Shown: positions 57,283 through 64,000 of the stretch, in pieces | Layout of the letters: each line of letters begins with the position of its first letter | Numbering within the stretch: the first letter of the stretch is position 1 | Source of the DNA: Spodoptera frugiperda | Lineage: Eukaryota > Arthropoda > Insecta > Lepidoptera > Noctuidae | DNA length: 64,000 bases | NCBI RefSeq assembly: GCF_023101765.2 | Contig: NC_064214.1 | Location: forward strand, 1,928,001 to 1,992,000 | Reading direction: 5' to 3' | Notes under the pieces: model-generated | What the model saw: only the letters and a program-made list of their open reading frames with translations | The model's database searches: none | What the model was told of the DNA's origin: nothing | Position numbers and translations under genes: made by a program

Positions 57283-57889
57283 CCCGTCTGATGATTTTCG
57301 TCTCTCTCTCTCAAAAAAAGTCCATCAATAGAGTGAAACCACCAGACTGCGAAGGTCAATAAACTAAACATATATAATATATTAATAATGGAAATATTTA
57401 TAGCATTTCTAAGTTTTCAAAGACCCCAAAATATATTAAAGTTGTTTACTTACTTATGTAAATGGAGGTATATCAAAAAGAGCTGAAGCAATATAGGAAT
57501 ATGATTTATGTGTTTACGTATCCATTTCACGCTTGCTTGAAGTAAATAAGTTACATCACATAAATAATAAATGAATATGACCTTACGCTGTTTGTAACGT
57601 TTTTTCGCCCTAAAATTGTTTAGATTGTGTTAAATTTCGATTTGGATAATATTTTATGAGGTTTTGATATTTAATACTTCCAGTATTATTATTATCATAA
57701 TTTTTCATAAAAAATAATATAAATGCCGAACAGATAGTCCACATTCGTATTGTGACCCATAATTAGGTTTTGGCGACTAGTAAGTTATAGATACTTCAAA
57801 AGCGATACGAATTTATACAAATAGATGCTGTGATATTATAATTAAGATTGACCCAATTCAATTTTTTAAAGCAATTTTTTTATGTTATA

Positions 57890-58045
57890 TGCCGGTAAAA
57901 CAGCAGACGGATCACCTGATAATAAGCAATCACCACCGCCCATGGACACCCGAAATACCAGAAGCATTACAAGTGCGTTGTTGGCCTTTTGGACGTAAGG
58001 AATTTAAGGGTTGTTTGGGAATCGTGAAATGGGAAGATTGTATAA
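57890..58045 (-). repeat. Lepidopteran interspersed repeat B, fragment
   Basis: CAGACGGATCACCTGATAAT, ACCACCGCCCATGGACACCC, CATTACAAGTGCGTTGTTGG and GAATTTAAGGGTTGTTTGGG. Confidence 0.65.
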
Positions 58046-59240
58046 GACTCAATATCAAATGTGATTATAAAACTTAGTTCTAAAGAAGACCCTTAACCCA
58101 CACTAAGTCACCCTCAAAAAGGCAACTTGCATACTTGTAACTCAACTAGCGTTGCCGTCTATCCGCCCTCCGAATTGACACCCATAGACACAGTCCAATA
58201 TTTATAATGCTATTATCTTATCCCAACAATACCCTTGAATGCTGACGCTTTGTAATTAATTATAATTAGTGGAACAATGTATGGTTAAACTATTAATTAG
58301 TCGACTGCCAAGATACTATTGTAATGCTAACGATATCTCTATAACATATGGTTGCTATGGATACAATGTTGGTGATAATGATGCTAATAGAGTTATTGGG
58401 GACAATGAGGATTACTTGTCTCATGTGGACAGATGTGTATTTGGTCCCCTAAGTGATAGGAACAATGCACATTATTATGCAAGTGCCAATTTTCGCCAAT
58501 TTATTTTATTAAAAGCCCTTGCTAAGGCGTGTGTTATGTATGATAATTTTAGAGTGTTCACATTCAAATAGACAACTGTGTCTACTTTCTTCTTGAGCGC
58601 AACCGAAATATTTTAAATAAATAGTGGGAGAGAACATACAACCAAATTAGGGCAATAAGTACATTCTTAATGTAATATGTTTATTTTAAAAACCCCGCAG
58701 ATAAATATATATACATAATTATTAACTGAATCGATTTTGATAGCGTTTGCTACAGCCGTAGAATATATCTTAGAAAAGACTAATTCAAGAAAATTTATTC
58801 TGCCAGAAGTCATTATTATATTTCACGCAGACTAAGTCGCGGGTAGATGCTGGTGTAATAGAAGAATAGTGTTTCAATAAAAAAATATAATTTTCAATTT
58901 TATTTATTGAAAAACGGATAACACCCATCGTTGCAGAGGATCACGACTTTATTTTAAGGAATTTCGAAGAATTTATATTTGTTAGTCGCTAATATTGTAA
59001 ATAGCTGTATTCGGAACTTGTTTCGCGAAGAAAATAGTTCCGAACTTAATTTTGAAGTTCTTTACTTTCGATGGTAAACACTACTAATAGCTGTGGTTTC
59101 GTTTTCGTAGTAATAACATTTCTTTGAAACCAAAAACTTTGGTCTGTAATTGAAAATTCCTGTTTTTTTTATATATAAAAAGGACATACATTTAATTTAA
59201 TTAATTTCTTATCTTTTGTCGTTCGTTATCCAAATTCGAA

Positions 59241-59365
59241 AAAGTCGAAGTCCAATCATTTATTCCAATTAAACCACATACTTAGGTACTTTTGAAACAT
59301 CAACAAAGAAAGAACAATAGTTTGTCAGTCTGTCCGTCAGTGAAGCTAGGAGCTAGTTGCTATAA
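59241..59365 (+). repeat. Lepidopteran interspersed repeat C, fragment
   Basis: AAAGTCGAAGTCCAATCATT, TTAGGTACTTTTGAAACATC, TTTGTCAGTCTGTCCGTCAG then TGAAGCTAGGAGCTAGTTGC. Confidence 0.6.
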
Positions 59366-59822
59366 CTAGTTGTATAACAATCTGACACGAGATTATTATA
59401 AAAAGGAGATCAACGCAAAACATTAATTGAAAGGGTCTACTCAATTAAAATATCTTTAAATCAATACAACACCAAAACCAAATTCAATATAAAATCCCAA
59501 TACACACTTATCCAATAAAAATAAGAAGAAAATTAAATGCATATTTATAGGGAAATAATAAATCACATGGCGAAAAAGGGTTCGCGAGATTATATGAATT
59601 GCGTATTGAATATTCAGCCAAAGGCACTTTCGCAATCATGGCGGGATTGTGAAAATACAGTGTATTTTTTTATTATGTGCCATCACAGGATGTGTTCGTA
59701 ATTATATTTACACGGGTTTTTAAAAGCCTGTGTATTCAGTATTGTAAAATGCAAGTTTGCCTGATTGATTGTAAACATAAATACGTTGATAAGGTCTTCG
59801 ATAGGTCTTTAAAATGCAGTAT

Positions 59823-60004
59823 CTCTGTCTACTGTACAATGTACACCCACTTTTCACAGTTAATGCTATAAGACCCATATACTGCGCACAATTACAGACT
59901 CAGTGCTACTACTGAGAAATTGTCGAAATACCGAAACAGTAATGCTTTTGCTGACTCGGGAACCGAACGGCAGATCCCTTGCCCTACATTTGCACTTGCA
60001 AATA
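59823..60004 (-). mobile_element. SINE fragment, decayed
   Basis: GTACAATGTACACCCACTTT, CAGACTCAGTGCTACTACTG, GACTCGGGAACCGAACGGCA and CATTTGCACTTGC in reverse orientation. The B-box remnant GGAACCGAAC is visible, but the head is incomplete. Confidence 0.6.
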
Positions 60005-62065
60005 CAATTGTGAAATAATATTAACGAGTCTTTTCATACAACAGTATTTCAGAAACGATAAGAAGATTTATCATAATCTCCAAATTTAGCTCGTGGTTTA
60101 AAGATCGCAGTTTAGTAAGTTCTGCTGTGACCGCAGTTTAGTTTCGTAAGTAAGTACTGCTTCCCGGTCAAATGTGTACATGTATAATCCGCTGTCGGTT
60201 AATAAAAGGCCCGCGGAAAGATTAGGGGTCTACAAGTTTAGTTACAAGTCTAATTTACCCAACAGTCAACATTACAATCATGTATGTGTATTGCTATAAT
60301 ATATATATTATTAAATGCATAGTTCATTCTGTATTAAACCACTATAAGCTTATGTATGACAAGGATTTCATGCGAGTATCGTAGAATATTCAAATATCTT
60401 TGGATATTGATATCGACCGGACAACCTCTGCAGGCATAGAAATTAATTTTCCTTTGAGGTTGGACCGTGTTTCTATGCACTATTTTAGATAGTAAAATAC
60501 TAGATTTTGATAGACATAATAATATATCTTATATGTTGGGCCGTGTTTATCTTTGGCAATCTTTAAGATAAAATACGCTAATGTTACCCAGTTCAGACTA
60601 ATAAATATTATAGAATTTTATTACCACTGATATTGCATATTCAGTAATAGTAATAGTATGAACATTTATTATATATTTTTATGTCCATAGTGCTTACTCT
60701 TGAAACTAATTTCAATGTGAATGCAACTTCAATCCACACATATAATCAATAATTATTCAATATCAAAACTATACAACCCCAATCATAAAAAAGTGGGCAG
60801 AAACAGCCCTTTACCAATAATGACTTATCAGTTATCACTAATATTGAAGTCAAAATACTTTCCAAACATTTAAAAAATCCGATGTTCCCTAAAAATACAA
60901 AGTTCGTTTTTCCTAAGAGTACGAACATCAATATTATGTTTGTAAGTCTTTAATAGAAAATCTCCTTAATACTCCACATTTTCCAAAGTTCAATCATAAT
61001 AAGTAATTCAACGTTTATTTATGGCTTCCTAAATTCCAAGAGAATTGTGTTCCATAAAGATTAGATATTAAGATGATGCCGGATTCAGATTTATTGAAAT
61101 AAACCTCCCTTTGTAGGGGTGTCAACCTTTACAGAAGTAATAAAAAGGAACAAGTTCTTGGAAACATTTGAAAACTAGCTAATCATAAAAATAAACGTAA
61201 ATAAAATACTCCTCAAGTTTGTTGATTTTCCAGTAAAGTAACCTAGTTAATTAGCCATTTAGTTGAGTCAAAAGGTACCATTATTTATTCAAGTAATAAA
61301 TAAAATAAACTAACTCTATTTGAATTTTATTTTTAGATTTATTATTTTCTACGAAGATGTCTCTAAGTGGAAACAGTTGGAAGCAAAAAAAATTTGTAAT
61401 TAGGACTTTAAATGAATACTTTACTAATTAGTCCCAAGTGGTATTTAAAATAAAAATATTATAGTCAAACCAGTGAATAGAAAAGACAATGTATAAGATT
61501 GACATGATTTGTCGAATGACAGTGTCGATCCGAAACAAGGGCTATACATTCATTTGACTAGCATTTAAATACCATTTGTCAAGTTAATCTTGGAACCTGT
61601 CTACCGAACACTAAACAGAAATGTACTTACAATATTACACTCGAAATGGGAACTTAATTTCAGAGCATATTTTTATTACAATAATCTTTTCCTGCTTCTG
61701 ACCGACATTACCTCGCTCCCTCAAATCAGATAATATTGGATTAAAATGTGCCGAACAAATACAGAATGTGGCTGTAAAACCATTTCCCTTTTTCGTCTTC
61801 TTTTTATATTCTAGAATTTGTACTTAACTTCGGTAATGTAATTTCATTTGATTTCTGACCTTTTTAAAGAAATCCGTTTCATTATTATTGACGGGTTTAG
61901 AAGTAATGGTTGGGAGGATTACTAATCGAAAGGATTTCTATTTATAGATTTGGTGGAGTATTGTAATTAGTTTTTCAATTTCGATGAGATGTGTAATTTT
62001 ACTGACCCGTGAAGGAAAACAAAGTGAGGAAGGCTGAGCTTAAATTTTATAATTATAAGTTGGAA

Positions 62066-62156
62066 ATCGACAACCCGCATTGAGCAAACGTGATGATTAT
62101 TTTTTCAAACCTGCCCGTACGAGATGAGGCCTTTGGCCACTTATATAGGCTGTTGA
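62066..62156 (+). mobile_element. Jockey-like LINE 3' end
   Basis: CGACAACCCGCATTGAGCAA, ACGTGATGATTATTTTTTC, CGAGATGAGGCCTTTGGCC then ATATAGGCTGTTGATGTATG. CAACCCGCATTG...GAGGCCTTTGGCC...GGCTGTTGATG is the usual order at these 3' ends. Confidence 0.6.
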
Positions 62157-62340
62157 TGTATGTATTGTTATAAGTTTGTAGCATATTATTTTGACGTCAA
62201 CTCATCTGTGGTAAGACCTTTAACTTGAAACCTAAATACTAAACAAGAGTTTCTCTAAGATTTCTTTTAAAAATCAAAATTGTCTAAACAAAATTATCTA
62301 CCAATAATATTTGTTGGTTAAAATTTCTCAAGAACCCTGA

Positions 62341-62413
62341 TGCAGGTGTTCATAGTCGGCGCTGCTTACCTTCAGATGACGCGTCTGCTCGTTTGCCCCC
62401 TAATCCATAAAAA
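62341..62413 (+). repeat. Lepidopteran interspersed repeat B, scrap
   Basis: GGTGTTCATAGTCGGCGCTG, CTTACCTTCAGATGACGCGT and CTGCTCGTTTGCC, the 3' end of the family. Confidence 0.55.
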
Positions 62414-63739
62414 ACCTAAAACATATAATAATTGTCTCATCAAAGGTCATATACAAATACACCTCCACCCAATTTTATCAATAGCATAATACCTTTTATT
62501 TAAATCTTGTAACGCTTTATAAAAACACGTTTTCTTTTGAACATTAGGTTTGAGGCCTCCAGCTATGGCCATTGTTCTACGGTAACATTGTGTGTTTAAT
62601 TACACTCCCATTTGCTTCATATTTATGTAAGCCTCTTGTCTTACAGAATACACAGTGGCCTTTGGTCTATTTATACAACATTATACAGGATGTGGTACTT
62701 CCCATCTCTTTGAGATGTAATTAAAATATGTTGTTAGCAGATTATGTATAAATTGTTTAGCTATTTTCGTCTTTATTTTGATGTTTGTAAATATAATTAT
62801 TGTTTGATCTTCGAAATTATATTGAGATATACATCGACTTTTTTAAATCAACATTAATGACGTAACCTGTCCTATGTACAAAGATTATGAATAGAAAAAG
62901 TTGACCATTGCGTGCTGTTGATGATGAAGTAATACATAATTCATAAAGTGGTATGCACCAATATGCTACGAATCTTATACAGAACAATATAATAGTTAGT
63001 ATGGAGACAACGCTTTTCCTTTCAGAGATCTGCAGCATGACGTCACATGACATAGAATGTTATGTCAATGTAAATACGGAAGAAATATGTCCTATACATA
63101 TATCATAGTTATATTTCTCTTTTCTTACATATCCGACCCGTGGCTGAACCCTTGATTTCCCTTGTTATGGGTGAACAGAACCCGATCCGCGTCAGTAAAT
63201 CAATGATTCGTGCAAATATTATAAATCAGTTGTTACGACGATTGGGACGGAAGATTGATTTTAACTATCAATATTTGTTAGATATTATTAATGTTTTATT
63301 ATAATGAATTTATATTTTTATGAATCTTCATATTTCATCGCTATTTTTTCAATTAATTTATTGACTCCTTGATAAGACTTGTTAATACAATAGAGAAGAA
63401 ACAAACAAAGAACAAAAAACAGACCAAATAACAAAGTGAAATTGGCAAAACATCAGTAACGTGTACTATTATATAAAATTTTTCAGGGAACAAAAGTCCG
63501 ACATCAATTCTAAGTTACAATATAGGAAATTCTATGAGATATGATCTCAACCATGTTCACTTAAATAAAAACTCACTCTTCGTTTCATTTTAAAATCAAT
63601 CACTCAAACGTTAATCTTAAAGCATATATATCAACATCAATGTCTTCCATGAGGGTAAGCAGAGACAATGGACCGCCAATTACCAATCTTAAAACAAAGA
63701 CTACAAAATCAATTAATACCACATTTTCTTTCTCCCCAG

Positions 63740-63947
63740 GTGGCGTGGATCCGAGCTGATGATCAAACAATATTAACACTGCACACAAGACTGGTAACTC
63801 ACAGTTCCCGGTATGCAGTCACCAATGACTCTCCAAGGTCATGGCAGCTTCACATCAGACCTCTGAAGGTTGAGGATCGAGGGTGCTATATGTGTCAGAT
63901 TAACACCAGCACCATGAAGAAACAGATTGGATGTGTTGATGTTTTAG
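63740..63947 (+). CDS. DIP gene exon 3: second half of Ig domain 1
   Basis: Acceptor CTTTCTCCCCAG, donor GTAAGTC. It continues in phase 0 from exon 2: VAWIRADDQTILTLHTRLVT (residues 99-118), HSSRYAVTNDSPRSWQLHIR, PLKVEDRGCYMCQINTSTMK, KQIGCVDVL, ending phase 1. The core Trp is 101 and the F-strand Cys is 150 in EDRGCYMCQ, completing the V-set disulfide with Cys 89. The pattern GCYMCQINTS-x-MKKQ-x-GC is, from memory, closest to Drosophila DIP-epsilon and DIP-zeta. DIPs are neuronal surface receptors that bind Dpr proteins through Ig1 in synaptic partner matching, so this exon carries most of the binding face. Later Ig domains and the membrane anchor lie beyond the window. Confidence 0.96.
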
Positions 63948-64000
63948 GTAAGTCATGATATTATTATGACCTTAATTTTGTATATTCAATCATCATCATC
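63948..64000 (+). other. Start of DIP intron 3
   Basis: GTAAGTC begins at 63948, after a phase-1 boundary typical of the edges of Ig-domain exons. The remaining 53 bases are intronic. Confidence 0.85.

Larger units (their letters stand above)
51378..63739 (+). other. DIP intron 2 (12,362 bp)
   Basis: From GTAAGG (51378) to CTTTCTCCCCAG (63739), phase 0, splitting Ig domain 1 between the B and C strands. It contains SINE, LINE, Helitron and interspersed-repeat fragments listed separately (51472, 52275, 55954, 57061, 57890, 59241, 59823, 62066, 62341). 55290-55640 looks unique and GC-richer and includes ATTTGCAT (55377-55384), a POU octamer. The remainder is AT-rich with no gene supported. Confidence 0.85.

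Noticed and set aside
58269..58571. 100-codon + frame
   Set aside because: No family recognised, no coding context, and intronic position in the DIP gene; chance frame.

Overview
The window reads as lepidopteran, most likely noctuid moth, nuclear DNA. It is AT-rich and almost entirely non-coding. GT-AG introns are many kilobases long, and it carries the usual moth repeat load: Helitrons with TC...CTAG ends, tRNA-derived SINEs, 5'-truncated LINE scraps with 12-15 bp target duplications, and several MITEs. I see no bacterial gene organisation; most short open frames are chance.

One host gene spans most of the window on the + strand: the 5' part of a Dpr-interacting-protein (DIP, 'lachesin-like') cell-surface immunoglobulin gene. 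Its signal-peptide exon ends at 20170. A second exon (51205-51377) carries the first half of Ig domain 1, and a third (63740-63947) carries the second half. Splice phases match at both joins. Intron 1 is 31,034 bp and intron 2 is 12,362 bp. The gene continues past the right edge, where Ig domains 2 and 3 and a GPI or membrane anchor would be expected. Positions 1-19833 are upstream flank, with a possible relic of another Ig exon near 1181.

The most notable object is nested in intron 1 on the same strand (34479-37255). It is a 2.78-kb unit with inverted ends (AGGCCGTCAGC...) around one intact two-exon gene for a 651-residue protein. The protein has cysteine clusters and a central block (FD..., SDQCGGQNRN, CDQDFGLVEK) that resembles a DDE/RNase H-fold nuclease and recalls the poorly described DUF7869-type proteins. 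I read it as a complete, possibly young, DNA transposon of a superfamily I cannot name.

Also in intron 1, 41362-44464 is a stack of three Helitron units on the - strand: a short one, plus a near-identical head-to-tail dimer of a 1.4-kb unit inserted exactly at its 5' boundary. The remaining space holds MITEs (2412, 9622, 22688, 25718, 30312, 50644), a foldback family (16487, 31458, 32640, 45665), an R1-like LINE family (ten fragments), and a few relatively GC-rich unique blocks that could be enhancers of the DIP gene.
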